Source: Peterkaempfera sp044755465
GTDB taxonomy: Bacteria > Actinomycetota > Actinomycetes > Streptomycetales > Streptomycetaceae
Reading direction: 5' to 3'
Assembly (NCBI RefSeq): GCF_044755465.1
Contig: NZ_JBIVRB010000002.1
Location: forward strand, 372,001 to 436,000
DNA length: 64,000 nucleotides
Part shown: positions 17,734-26,557 of the stretch, in pieces
How positions within the stretch are numbered: the first letter of the stretch is position 1
Layout of the letters: every line of letters starts with the position of its first letter
Program-made: the position numbers and the translations under genes
The notes under the pieces: generated by a model
Databases searched by the model: none
Seen by the model: the letters and a program-made list of their open reading frames with translations, nothing else
Told to the model about the DNA's origin: nothing

Positions 17734-19152
17734 ATGTCATCGACACTGATCAGAGGCGGTACGGTCGTCAACGCCGAGGGGGCGGTCCGGGCGGATGTGC
17801 TGGTACGGGACGGCGTGGTCGCCGCCCTGGGCACCGACCCCTCCTGGACCGCCGACCGGGTGCTGGACGCCACCGGGATGCTGGTGATCCCGGGCGGCAT
17901 CGACGCGCACACCCACCTCGAATACCCGATCGACGGATTCACCACCCGCACCGCCGACGACTTCCACAGCGGCACGGTCGCGGCGGCCTACGGCGGTACG
18001 ACCACCGTGCTGGACTTCGTCAAGAAGGAGCCGGACCGCACCCTGCGCGACACCTATCTGGCCCGGCGCGACACCGCGGCGGCCAAGGCGGTGATCGACT
18101 TCGGGCTGCACGCCATCGTGCCGCCGCGCGCCCAGCAGCCCGATGTGCTGGCCGACCTGCGGCAGCTCGCCAAGGAGGGCGCCACCAGCTGGAAGTTCTT
18201 CATGGCCTACCCCGGCACCCAGATGGTGGACGACGGCGAGCTGCTCGAAGGCTTCGAACTGGCCCTGGAGAACGGCGTGCTGCCGATGGTGCACGCCGAG
18301 AACGGGCACATGATCGACCGGGAGACCCGGCTGCTGCTGGAGTCGGGCCGTACCGCCGAGCCGTTCCATGCCGTCGCCCACGGCCATGACTCCGAGGCGG
18401 AGGCGGTGCACCGCGCCGTCGTCCTCGCGGAGTCGGTCGGGACTCCGCTGTACGTCGTCCACGTCTCCAGCGCCGAGGCGGCGGCCGAGATCAGCCGCGC
18501 CCGCGCCCAGGGCCACCGGGTCTGGGGCGAGACCTGCCCCCAGTACCTGGCCGTCGCCTTCGAGGACTACCAGGGGCTCGGTGAGCGCGCCGCCGCCTAC
18601 CTCTGCTCACCGCCCATCCGGGAGCGTGCCAACCAGCAGGGGCTGTGGACCTTCCTGGCCACCGGCGCGCTCTCCACGGTCGCCACGGACCACGCGGGCT
18701 TCTGCCTGCACCAGCCCGACGACCTGCCCCCGCAGAAGCTGCGCAGCCCCGGCTACTTCCCCAAGGTCCCCAACGGGGTGCCCGGCATCGAGGACCGGCT
18801 GATGGTGCTCTGGGAGACCGGCGTGGCCACCGGCCGGATCGACCCCTGCCGCTTTGTCGACCTGGTCGCCACCCGCCCCGCGAAGCTGTTCGGCCTCTAC
18901 CCCCGCAAGGGCGCGGTCACGGTGGGCGCCGACGCCGACCTGGTGGTCTGGGACCCGGCGGCCGACCACGTGATCACGGCGGCGGGCAGCCATATGCGTA
19001 CCGACTACAACCTCTACGAGGGCCTTCGGGTGACCGGCAGGCCGGTCCACGTCCTCTCCCGGGGGGACCACCTGGTCGGCGCCGAAGGAACCTTCACCGG
19101 TACGGCCGGCCGCGGGGCCTTCCTCAGCCGCGGCAAGCCGCACCTCTTCTGA
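17734..19152 (+). CDS. Dihydropyrimidinase (cyclic amidohydrolase)
   Basis: A 472-residue metal-dependent amidohydrolase that hydrolyses 5,6-dihydropyrimidines (or hydantoins) to N-carbamoyl-beta-amino acids. It shows the first metal ligands in GGIDAHTHLE, the carboxylated Lys in SWKFFMAYPG, MVHAENGHMID, YVVHVSSAEAA and the last Asp in VATDHAGF. Length matches the family. It starts at ATG 17734 in AAGGGGTATCCACG context. Its presence between an aminotransferase and a beta-ureidopropionase fits the reductive pyrimidine pathway, but no flavin/Fe-S dihydropyrimidine dehydrogenase is encoded in the window. Hydantoinase activity cannot be excluded. Confidence 0.92.
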   Translation: MSSTLIRGGTVVNAEGAVRADVLVRDGVVAALGTDPSWTADRVLDATGMLVIPGGIDAHTHLEYPIDGFTTRTADDFHSGTVAAAYGGTTTVLDFVKKEPDRTLRDTYLARRDTAAAKAVIDFGLHAIVPPRAQQPDVLADLRQLAKEGATSWKFFMAYPGTQMVDDGELLEGFELALENGVLPMVHAENGHMIDRETRLLLESGRTAEPFHAVAHGHDSEAEAVHRAVVLAESVGTPLYVVHVSSAEAAAEISRARAQGHRVWGETCPQYLAVAFEDYQGLGERAAAYLCSPPIRERANQQGLWTFLATGALSTVATDHAGFCLHQPDDLPPQKLRSPGYFPKVPNGVPGIEDRLMVLWETGVATGRIDPCRFVDLVATRPAKLFGLYPRKGAVTVGADADLVVWDPAADHVITAAGSHMRTDYNLYEGLRVTGRPVHVLSRGDHLVGAEGTFTGTAGRGAFLSRGKPHLF

Positions 19153-19215
19153 GACTTCCGAGTGAGACTTCCGAGAAGCACGGAACGGACAAGCACAGAA
19201 CGGAGCAGTGGCCCA

Positions 19216-20223
19216 ATGAAGATCCCCCTGGGCATCCACGTCGGCGAACGGCTCAGCCTGGAGCAGACCTACTGGCAGGCCGAACTCGCCGACACCAACG
19301 GCTTCGAATCCGTCTGGGTCGCCGAAGGGCGCCTGGCCCGCGACGGCATCGTCCCCGCCGCGATCATCGCCAGCCGGACCAGGAACGTGAAGATCGGTAC
19401 CGGCGTCGTCAACAACAAGAGCCGCAACGCCGCCCTGATGGCGGTGACCTTCAAGACCCTCGACGAGGTCGCCCCCGGCCGGGCCATCCTCGGCATCGGC
19501 GCCTGGTGGGAGCCGCTGGCCACCAAGGTCGGCCAGCCGCTGCGCAAGCCGGTCGCCTCGATGCGCGAGTACATCACCGTCCTCCAGCGCTTCTTCAGCA
19601 ACGAGGTCGTCACCTTCGACGGCGAGTTCGTCACCATGAACGACGTCCGGTTCGACAGCATGTACCGGGAGAACAAGCCGGTCGACATCCCCATCTACAT
19701 CGGCGCCGTCGGCCCCCGGATGCTGGAACTGGCCGGCGAGATCAGCGACGGCGTGCACATGGACTTCCTGCTGCCGCCCTCGTACCTGACCGGCGCCCGC
19801 GAGGCCATCGACCGGGGTGTCGCCAAGCGGACCGACGGCAGGACCGGCATCGACCTCACCCAGATCGTCGCGTGCAGCGTCAACGACGACGACCCGCAGG
19901 AGGCCATCGACGCCTGCAAGGCGTTCCTCACCCTCTACCTCGCCCAGCAGCCGCACATCGCCGAGCACTGCGGCGTCGAACGCGAGCTGGTCGACCGCAT
20001 CCAGGAGGTGGCGGGCTGGCCGGCCACTCCCGCCGACATCAAGCGGGCCATGCCGCTCGTCCCCAACCACCTGGTGCAGAACGTCACCGCCTGCGGCTCC
20101 ACCGACGACGCCTTCGAAAAGCTGCTCTCCTACCACGAGGCCGGAGTGCGCTGCCCGATCATCTCCACTCTGGGCGACAAGGAGCGGACCCTCACCCGCC
20201 TCGCCCAGGCCGCGAAGGACTGA
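19216..20223 (+). CDS. Luciferase-like (LLM) F420-type oxidoreductase
   Basis: A 335-residue TIM-barrel protein of the Mer/LLM group. Landmarks are MKIPLGIHVGERLSLEQTYW, ELADTNGFESVWVAEG, VKIGTGVVNNKSRN, LDEVAPGRAILGIGAWWEPL, a non-prolyl-cis-type segment after it and IPIYIGAVGPRMLELAGEISDG. Relatives use F420 as hydride donor or acceptor (for example NpdC/NpdI, which add hydride to picrate). ATG 19216 is chosen over 19162 for GGAGCAG upstream. The next gene, 4 bp on, is an F420:NADP oxidoreductase. The proposed role is F420H2-dependent reduction of a pyrimidine to its 5,6-dihydro form, feeding the upstream dihydropyrimidinase; this is inference. Confidence 0.85.
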   Translation: MKIPLGIHVGERLSLEQTYWQAELADTNGFESVWVAEGRLARDGIVPAAIIASRTRNVKIGTGVVNNKSRNAALMAVTFKTLDEVAPGRAILGIGAWWEPLATKVGQPLRKPVASMREYITVLQRFFSNEVVTFDGEFVTMNDVRFDSMYRENKPVDIPIYIGAVGPRMLELAGEISDGVHMDFLLPPSYLTGAREAIDRGVAKRTDGRTGIDLTQIVACSVNDDDPQEAIDACKAFLTLYLAQQPHIAEHCGVERELVDRIQEVAGWPATPADIKRAMPLVPNHLVQNVTACGSTDDAFEKLLSYHEAGVRCPIISTLGDKERTLTRLAQAAKD

Positions 20224-20227
20224 CGCC

Positions 20228-20962
20228 GTGGCCACCCCCGACAGCCCGCCCCGCACCCCGGTCGCCGTCGTCGGCGGCACCGGGCCGCAGGGCAAGGGAA
20301 TCGCGTACCGTCTCGCCCGCGCCGGCCACCCCGTGATCCTCGGCTCCCGCGAGGCCGGACGGGCGGCGGCCGCCGCCGCCGAGCTGCGCGTGCTGCCCGG
20401 CGTCACCGCGCCGGTCAGCGGCGCGGCCAACGAGGACGCGGCCCGCGCCGCCGGGACCGTCCTGCTCGCCGTCCCCTACCAGGGGCACGCCGAGCTGGTC
20501 GGTTCCCTCGCCGCCGCACTGGCCGGCAAGCTGCTGATCTCCTGCGTCAACCCGCTCGGCTTCGACCGCCACGGCCCCTACGGGCTCAGCGTCGAGGCGG
20601 GCAGCGCCGCCGAGGAGGCCGCGGCCCTCGTCCCCACCGCGACCGTCGTCGGTGCCTTCCACCACCTGGCGGCGCCGCTGCTGCTCGACCCGGACGCGGA
20701 CCTCAGCCATGAGGACGTCCTGGTCTGCGGTGACGATGCCGAGGCCAAGGCCCGGGTGGCCGCGCTGGCCGCCGAGGTGACCGGTGGCCGCGCCCTGGAC
20801 GCCGGACGGCTGCGGCTGGCCCGGCAGCTCGAACCCCTCACCGCCGTCCTGATCTCCGTGAACAAGCGCTACCGGACGAGGTCGGGCGTCTCCCTGACCG
20901 GCCTGGCAAGCCTGCCTGACCCGACCGGCCCGACCGCCGCCCCGAAGGAGGCAGTCGCATGA
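20228..20962 (+). CDS. npdG: F420H2:NADP oxidoreductase (NpdG-like)
   Basis: A 244-residue Rossmann protein with an N-terminal VAVVGGTGPQGKGIAYRLARAGH motif and the LGSRE end that recognises the NADP phosphate. Its body (CVNPLGFDRHGPYG, GAFHHLAAPLL) matches NADPH-dependent F420 reductase. It would regenerate F420H2 from NADPH for the LLM enzyme just upstream. It starts at GTG 20228, 4 bp after the LLM stop. Its TGA overlaps the ATG of the beta-ureidopropionase, so both are co-translated. Confidence 0.85.
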   Translation: MATPDSPPRTPVAVVGGTGPQGKGIAYRLARAGHPVILGSREAGRAAAAAAELRVLPGVTAPVSGAANEDAARAAGTVLLAVPYQGHAELVGSLAAALAGKLLISCVNPLGFDRHGPYGLSVEAGSAAEEAAALVPTATVVGAFHHLAAPLLLDPDADLSHEDVLVCGDDAEAKARVAALAAEVTGGRALDAGRLRLARQLEPLTAVLISVNKRYRTRSGVSLTGLASLPDPTGPTAAPKEAVA

Positions 20963-21792
20963 AACTCGCCGCAGTCCAGCTGCGCGCCACCGACGACCGC
21001 ACCGAGACCATCGCCCGAGCGGCCGACCTGGTGGACGCCGCCGCCGACCAGGGTGCCGGGATCGTCCTGCTGCCCGAGCTGTTCGCCGTCCCCTTCGTCC
21101 AGCCCGACCCCGACCCGGAGTACTTCCGGCTCGCGGAGCGCCTGGACGGCCCGTCGAACACCATGGCGGCCGAGCGCTCCCGCCGCGCCGGGATCACCGT
21201 CGTCTCCTCGGTCTTCGAGGCCGGCGACACCCCGGGCGTGTACTACAACACCGCCTGCACCTATGTGCGCGGCGAGCTGAAGTCCGTCTACCGCAAGTCG
21301 CACCTGCCGTTCTCCAACGGCTTCCCCGAGAAGTACTACTTCCGGCCCGGCGGCACCGAGCCGGAGGTGGTCGACACCGGCGAGACCGGCGTCGGCACCA
21401 TCATCTGCTACGAACGGCACTTCCCCGAGCTGAGCCGGATCGTGGCGCTGCGCGGCGGCTCCGTGCTCTGCGTCCCCGTGGCGTCGGCCTCCGCCCCCAT
21501 GCGCGAGGTCTTCCAACTGGAGCTGCGCGCCCACGCCGTCTTCAACGGACTCTTCGTGATCTGCGCCAACCGAGTCGGCACCGAGGGCGCCAAGGAGTAC
21601 TTCGGACTGAGCGCCGTCTACGGCCCCGACGGCGACATCCTCGCCCAGGCCGCCGACGACCGCGACGACGTGGCCGTGGCCGAGGTCGACCCGGAGCGGG
21701 TGGCCGCCACCCGCCGCAGCCGGCCGTTCCTGCGCGACCGCCGACCCGAGCTGTACGAGCGGCTGACCCGGATGGGACCGGCCTCCTCATGA
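20959..21792 (+). CDS. Beta-ureidopropionase-like carbon-nitrogen hydrolase (1)
   Basis: A 277-residue nitrilase-superfamily enzyme with the Glu-Lys-Cys triad in LLPELFAVPF, VYRKSHLPFSNGF and GTIICYERHFPE. The FFPxGF-like and RHFPE segments fit N-carbamoyl-beta-alanine amidohydrolase, which releases ammonia, CO2 and a beta-amino acid. This is the step after dihydropyrimidinase. Its start overlaps the stop of npdG and its stop overlaps the start of cofC, so it is sandwiched between F420 genes by ATGA junctions. A second, diverged copy lies at 31958. Confidence 0.88.
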   Translation: MKLAAVQLRATDDRTETIARAADLVDAAADQGAGIVLLPELFAVPFVQPDPDPEYFRLAERLDGPSNTMAAERSRRAGITVVSSVFEAGDTPGVYYNTACTYVRGELKSVYRKSHLPFSNGFPEKYYFRPGGTEPEVVDTGETGVGTIICYERHFPELSRIVALRGGSVLCVPVASASAPMREVFQLELRAHAVFNGLFVICANRVGTEGAKEYFGLSAVYGPDGDILAQAADDRDDVAVAEVDPERVAATRRSRPFLRDRRPELYERLTRMGPASS

Positions 21793-22511
21793 CCGGCCGC
21801 CTCCCCGCCGACGGCGCGACGGCCGGCCCCGACCCGGCCGGCCCGGTGTGGACCGCCCTGGTGCCGGCCAAGCCGTTCGCGCTGGCCAAGAGCCGCTGCG
21901 CGGACCTCACCCCGGCCGCCCGGCGGGCCCTGGCCAGGGCGATGCTCACCGACGTGGTCACCCGCCTGGGCGCGGTCCCCTCGGTGCACGCGGTCGTCGT
22001 GGTCGGCGGCGGCCCCGAGGTGGCGGGCACGGCCCTCGCCTCGGGCGCCGCCGCCTTCAGCACCACCTGCGGCCCCGGCCTCAACGCCGAGACCGCCGAC
22101 GCCCTGGCGGCGCTGGCCGGCCCGGCCCGCAGGTTCGCCGTGGTGATGGGCGACCTGCCGGGCGCGGCCCCCGCCGACTTCGCCGCCGCGCTCGCGGCGG
22201 CCGGTCGGCACGGCGGCGCGGCCCTGGTCGCGGACGCCGAGGGCACCGGGACGACCCTGCTGGCCCTGCCCGGTCCGCAGGAGTTCCGGCCCTTCCTCGG
22301 CCCGGGGTCGCGCGGGCGCTTCCTCGCCGCGGGCTACCGGGAGCTGGACGTCCCCGCCGCGTCCCCGCTGCGCCGCGACATCGACACCGTGCGGCAGCTG
22401 CGCGCGCTGCCGCAGGCCACGCTCGGCCCCGCCACCCGCGCCTGGCTCGCCGCCCGGGAGCCGGACCGTCCGGCGGCCCGGACCCGGATACCGGAGGTCG
22501 CGGCCCTGTGA
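21789..22511 (+). CDS. fbiD: F420 biosynthesis guanylyltransferase (CofC/FbiD)
   Basis: A 240-residue nucleotidyltransferase with the opening TALVPAKPFALAKSRCADL (nucleotide-binding loop), the GPGLNAETADAL segment and VVMGDLPGA (metal-binding Asp). The family transfers GMP to 2-phospholactate or, in actinobacteria, phosphoenolpyruvate, giving the activated side chain of F420. ATGA and GTGA overlaps couple it to the hydrolase before and FbiC after. Finding it inside a catabolic operon rather than at a housekeeping F420 locus is unusual. Confidence 0.85.
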   Translation: MTGRLPADGATAGPDPAGPVWTALVPAKPFALAKSRCADLTPAARRALARAMLTDVVTRLGAVPSVHAVVVVGGGPEVAGTALASGAAAFSTTCGPGLNAETADALAALAGPARRFAVVMGDLPGAAPADFAAALAAAGRHGGAALVADAEGTGTTLLALPGPQEFRPFLGPGSRGRFLAAGYRELDVPAASPLRRDIDTVRQLRALPQATLGPATRAWLAAREPDRPAARTRIPEVAAL

Positions 22512-25138
22512 ACGCACCGCCTGACGCCCCGTCCACCCCGGTCCCGCCCCCCACCCGCTCCGCGATGAACCGCGCGCTGCGCCGGGCCCGCGACGCCGTC
22601 GCCCTGGACGCCGCCGAGGCCGAGGTCCTGCTGCACGCCCGGGGGACCGACCTCGACCGGCTCTGCGAGGCCGCAGGCCGGGTACGGGACGCCGGACTGC
22701 TCGCCGCCGGGCGGCCCGGGGTCGTCACCTACTCCCGGAAGGTCTTCGTCCCGCTCACCCGGCTCTGCCGCGACCGCTGCCACTACTGCACCTTCGCCAC
22801 CGTCCCCGGCCGGCTGCCCGCGCCCTACCTCAGCCCCGACGAGGTGCTGGAGATCGCCCGCGCCGGAGCGGCGGCGGGCTGCAAGGAGGCCCTGTTCACC
22901 CTGGGCGACCGGCCGGAGGACCGCTGGCCGCAGGCCCGCGAGTGGCTGGACGCGCGCGGCTACGACGACACGCTCTCCTACGTCCGGGCCATGGCGGTCC
23001 TGGTCCTGGAGGAGACCGGCCTGCTGCCGCACCTCAACCCCGGGGTGCTGTCCTGGACCGACCTCCAGCGGCTCAAGCCGGTGGCGCCGTCGATGGGGAT
23101 GATGCTGGAGACCACGGCCACCCGCCTCTGGTCGGAGCCCGGCGGCCCGCACCACGGATCACCGGACAAGGAGCCCGCCGTCCGGCTGCGGGTGCTGGAG
23201 GACGCGGGCCGGTCCAACGTCCCGTTCACCACCGGCGTCCTGGTCGGCATCGGTGAGACCCACCGCGAGCGGGTGGACGCGCTGCTGGCGATCCGCCGGA
23301 CCGCCCGTGCCTACCAGGGCATCCAAGAGGTGATCGTCCAGAACTTCCGCGCCAAGCCCGACACGGCCATGCGCAACGCCCCGGACACCGAGGCGGCCGA
23401 GCTGGCCGCGACGGTCGCGGTGGCGCGGCTGCTGCTCGGCCCCGGCATCCGCCTCCAGGCCCCGCCCAACCTGGTCGGCGCGGACCGCGCGCTGCTGCTG
23501 CGGGCCGGGATCGACGACTGGGGCGGGGTCTCCCCGGTGACCCCCGACCACGTCAACCCGGAGCGGCCCTGGCCGCAGATCGAGGAGCTGGCCGCGCAGA
23601 GCGCCGCCGCCGGGTTCACCCTGCGCGAGCGCCTGACCATCTACCCCGAGTACATCGCCCGGGGCGAACCCTGGCTCGACCCCCGGCTGCGCGGCCACGT
23701 CGAGGCGCTGGCCGAGCCGGGCACCGCACTGGCCGCCGAAGGCACGGCGCCGACCGGGCGGCCGTGGCAGGAACCGGAGACCCCGCTGGCCGACACCGGC
23801 CGGACCGACCTCTTCCACACCATCGACTCGGCGGGCCGGACCGCCGACCGCAGGGCGGACTTCGACTCGGTCTACGGGGACTGGGAGGCGGTGGCCGCCG
23901 CCGTCCCGGCCGCTGCCACCCGGCGCGGCCGGCGGCGGGACCCGGTGGGCCCCGCCGGGCGGCTGCGCCCCGGGTTCGCCGCCGCGCTGCGCGCGGCCGA
24001 GGCCGACCCGGCGGGGCTGGCCGACGGCCAGGCGCTGACCCTGCTGGACGCGGGGCCGGGCGCCGAGATCGAGGCGCTGGCGAGCCTCGCGGACGGCCTG
24101 CGGGCCGCCGCCGTCGGTGACGCGGTCACCTATGTCGTCACCAGGAACATCAACTTCACCAATGTCTGCTACACCGGCTGCCGGTTCTGCGCGTTCGCCC
24201 AGCGCCGCACCGACGCCGACGCTTACACGCTCTCCCTCGACCAGATCGGGGTCCGGGCGGAGCAGGCGTGGCAGGCCGGCGCGGGGGAGGTGTGCCTCCA
24301 GGGCGGTATCCATCCGGACCTGCCGGGGACGGCGTACTTCGACATCGCCGCGGAGGTCAAGCGGCGTACTCCCGGGATGCATGTGCACGCCTTCTCGCCG
24401 ATGGAGGTGGTCAACGGCGCGACCAGGACGGACCTGTCGATCGCGGACTGGCTGACCGCCGCCCGCGAGGCCGGGGTGGACTCGCTGCCCGGCACCGCCG
24501 CCGAGATCCTGGACGACGAGGTGCGCTGGGTGCTCACCAAGGGCAAGCTGCCCGCCGCCGCCTGGATCGAGGTGGTCACCACGGCCCACCGGCTGGGCAT
24601 CCCCACCACCGCCACGATGATGTACGGGCATGTCGACACCCCGCGCCACTGGGTGGACCACATCCGGCTGATCGGGCGGCTCCAGGAGGAGACGGGCGGC
24701 TTCACCGAGTTCGTGCTGCTGCCGTTCGTCCATACCAACTCGCCCGTGTACCTCGCCGGGATCGCCAGGCCCGGCCCGACCGCCCTGGAGAACCGGGCGG
24801 TGCACGCCCTGGCCCGCATCCTGCTGCACGGCAGGATCGGCAACATCCAGACCAGCTGGGTCAAGCTCGCCCGCCGCACCGTGGTGGACGTGCTGCGCGG
24901 CGGTGTCAATGACGTCGGAGGCACGCTGATGGAGGAGACCATCAGCCGGATGGCGGGCTCGCAGCAGGGCAGCGCCAAGGGCGTCGCCGACCTGGAGCAG
25001 CTGGCTGCGGACGCCGGGCGGCCCGCCCGGATGCGCACCACGACCTATGGCGCCGTGGACCCCGGACGGGAGGCGGTGGCGCGGGCGCACGACGGACTCT
25101 GGCGCCCCGCGCCGCTTCCGCTGGTCGGCCGCCCCTGA
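22508..25138 (+). CDS. fbiC: FO synthase FbiC (fused CofG and CofH radical SAM enzyme)
   Basis: An 876-residue two-domain radical SAM enzyme making FO, the deazaflavin chromophore of F420, from tyrosine and 5-amino-6-ribitylaminouracil. The first Fe-S motif, CRDRCHYCTF, is near residue 87 (CofG half); the second, CYTGCRFCAF, is near residue 554 (CofH half). The halves are joined by an Ala/Arg-rich linker of about 100 residues. Length is as for mycobacterial FbiC. GTG 22508 overlaps the cofC stop. It is the last gene of operon A, followed by a hairpin terminator at 25182. Confidence 0.95.
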   Translation: MNAPPDAPSTPVPPPTRSAMNRALRRARDAVALDAAEAEVLLHARGTDLDRLCEAAGRVRDAGLLAAGRPGVVTYSRKVFVPLTRLCRDRCHYCTFATVPGRLPAPYLSPDEVLEIARAGAAAGCKEALFTLGDRPEDRWPQAREWLDARGYDDTLSYVRAMAVLVLEETGLLPHLNPGVLSWTDLQRLKPVAPSMGMMLETTATRLWSEPGGPHHGSPDKEPAVRLRVLEDAGRSNVPFTTGVLVGIGETHRERVDALLAIRRTARAYQGIQEVIVQNFRAKPDTAMRNAPDTEAAELAATVAVARLLLGPGIRLQAPPNLVGADRALLLRAGIDDWGGVSPVTPDHVNPERPWPQIEELAAQSAAAGFTLRERLTIYPEYIARGEPWLDPRLRGHVEALAEPGTALAAEGTAPTGRPWQEPETPLADTGRTDLFHTIDSAGRTADRRADFDSVYGDWEAVAAAVPAAATRRGRRRDPVGPAGRLRPGFAAALRAAEADPAGLADGQALTLLDAGPGAEIEALASLADGLRAAAVGDAVTYVVTRNINFTNVCYTGCRFCAFAQRRTDADAYTLSLDQIGVRAEQAWQAGAGEVCLQGGIHPDLPGTAYFDIAAEVKRRTPGMHVHAFSPMEVVNGATRTDLSIADWLTAAREAGVDSLPGTAAEILDDEVRWVLTKGKLPAAAWIEVVTTAHRLGIPTTATMMYGHVDTPRHWVDHIRLIGRLQEETGGFTEFVLLPFVHTNSPVYLAGIARPGPTALENRAVHALARILLHGRIGNIQTSWVKLARRTVVDVLRGGVNDVGGTLMEETISRMAGSQQGSAKGVADLEQLAADAGRPARMRTTTYGAVDPGREAVARAHDGLWRPAPLPLVGRP

Positions 25139-25181
25139 AGGGTGCCGGAGGACAGCCGCCCCGCTGTTCTCCGGCGCTCGC

Positions 25182-25207
25182 CCGTCCCCGGAGCGGTCCG
25201 GGGACGG
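25182..25207 (+). terminator. Hairpin terminator of operon A
   Basis: Arms CCGTCCCCGGA (25182-25192) and TCCGGGGACGG (25197-25207) pair perfectly around a GCGG loop, 44 bp after the fbiC stop. The following 25208-25432 contains no convincing gene. Confidence 0.7.
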
Positions 25208-25432
25208 AAAGGCGGGAAAACCGCCGGTACGCAAATCCCTGCCGCCCGGCCCCTTTCCGCCGGGCGCCGCCTCTTCATGGAATCCGTCCGGCCCGCCGCC
25301 GGTTTCGCTCCGTAACCCGGCGGCGCGCTTTGCGTGGCCCCGTACGGCCTTTCTCCGAATGAGCCTGGATGCTTTTCGGATGCGTGCCGGAAACGGCTGC
25401 GCAACGTAACCGGAGAAAGTTCTCCCGACCCG

Positions 25433-25475
25433 TTGACGGGGTCTTGGCCGCCCTCTACCGTGAACCACCAGTTCA
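25433..25475 (+). promoter_or_regulatory. Promoter and operator of the ABC importer operon
   Basis: TTGACG (25433-25438), a 17-bp spacer and TACCGT (25456-25461) form a good promoter. TGAACCACCAGTTCA (25461-25475) overlaps its -10 end and the likely start point. It is the GAACC-N3-GGTTC motif with one changed base in the right arm (AGTTC). Placement implies repression. Confidence 0.65.
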
Positions 25476-25559
25476 CTGAGTGATCCGACAGCTGGGCAGG
25501 CCGGCAAGAGCCGCCTCCCCCCGGACGACGCTTCCGAAGGATTCGGAGAGTGCCTGAGC

Positions 25560-26507
25560 ATGACAGCGACGAAGATCCCTGCATCGCCGAGACCCCCGAC
25601 GGCCGACCGGGGCCCGCTCGCTGAGCCCGCCGCGCCCACCACCACCCGCCGGCGCCGCGCGCTCGGCGCGACGACGGTCAACCTGCTCGGGGCGCTGCTG
25701 GTGGTGGCCCTGATCGCCGCCCTCTGGGAGGGCTACAAGGCCGTAGGCCGCGCCCTCGGTGACCGCATCGCGGGCTGGAGCCTGCCGGTGGCCACCGACG
25801 ACCTCTCCATGCCGCACCTGTGGACGGTGCTGCGCTCCCTGGCGGAGCCGGCCCGTCAGGGCGACCCGACCTCGCTGGCCGGCTACCTGGTCGGGGAGAC
25901 GGTGGTGACCCTGCGGGAGGCGTGCTACGGCCTGGTCGCCGGCTCGGTGCTCGGCCTGGCGCTGGCGGTGCTCTTCCTGCACGCCGCACCGGTCAGCAAG
26001 GGTCTGATGCCCTGGCTGGTGGCCTCCCAGACCGTCCCGCTGGTCGCCATCGCGCCCATGATCGTCATCTGGGGCGGCAAGGCGGGCGCCCCGCCGTGGG
26101 TCGCCGTCACCGGGATCGCCGCCTATCTGGCGTTCTTCCCGGTGACCATCAACGCGCTGCGCGGCCTGAAGTCGCCGCCCAAGGTCCAGCTGGAGTTCAT
26201 GCGCAGCGTGGGCGCCAGCCGCCGTCAGGTCCTGCTCTGGCTGCGGGTGCCCGCCGCGCTGCCCTTCGTCTTCGCCGGGCTGCGGCTCGCCGCCACCGCC
26301 AGTGTCGTCGGCGCCATCGTCGGCGAGCTGTCGGCCGGCACCGGACGCGGAATCGGCCGAGTGATCCTCTCCTCCGCCTACTACTACTCCAACGGCCCGG
26401 AGAAGCTGTACGCCGCGGTGCTGGTCGCCGCCCTGGCCGGAATCGTCTTCGTCCAGCTGCTGGCCCTCGCGGAGCGCTTCGCCCTCCGCCACCGGGCCGC
26501 CCGCTGA
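25560..26507 (+). CDS. ABC importer permease (SsuC/ThiX type) 1
   Basis: A 315-residue inner-membrane permease with about six helices and the EAA-type loop EFMRSVGASRRQVLLWLRVPAALPF that contacts the ATPase. It belongs to the family importing sulfonates, nitrate, thiamine pyrimidine precursors or riboflavin. It starts at ATG 25560 with CGGAGAG upstream, right after the operator-bearing promoter at 25433. With the two genes that follow and the binding protein at 28298 it makes a complete importer with two different permeases. Confidence 0.9.
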   Translation: MTATKIPASPRPPTADRGPLAEPAAPTTTRRRRALGATTVNLLGALLVVALIAALWEGYKAVGRALGDRIAGWSLPVATDDLSMPHLWTVLRSLAEPARQGDPTSLAGYLVGETVVTLREACYGLVAGSVLGLALAVLFLHAAPVSKGLMPWLVASQTVPLVAIAPMIVIWGGKAGAPPWVAVTGIAAYLAFFPVTINALRGLKSPPKVQLEFMRSVGASRRQVLLWLRVPAALPFVFAGLRLAATASVVGAIVGELSAGTGRGIGRVILSSAYYYSNGPEKLYAAVLVAALAGIVFVQLLALAERFALRHRAAR

Positions 26508-26557
26508 CCCGCCGTCCGACCCCACCCCCTCGACCCTCGAACCACCGGGAGCCACTG

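Noticed and set aside
15600..17975. A 791-codon open frame on the minus strand across operon A.
   Set aside because: It is antisense to genes with clear motifs and has the low-complexity Gly/Val/Asp composition of a GC-rich shadow frame. The same applies to long antisense frames at 18607-20430, 23159-25681, 30288-31604, 32883-34415, 35698-37371, 44981-46480 and 47856-49994.
19162..19215. Upstream ATG extension of the LLM gene.
   Set aside because: The extra 18 residues (MRLPRSTERTSTERSSGP) are unlike the family start, and GGAGCAG points to ATG 19216.
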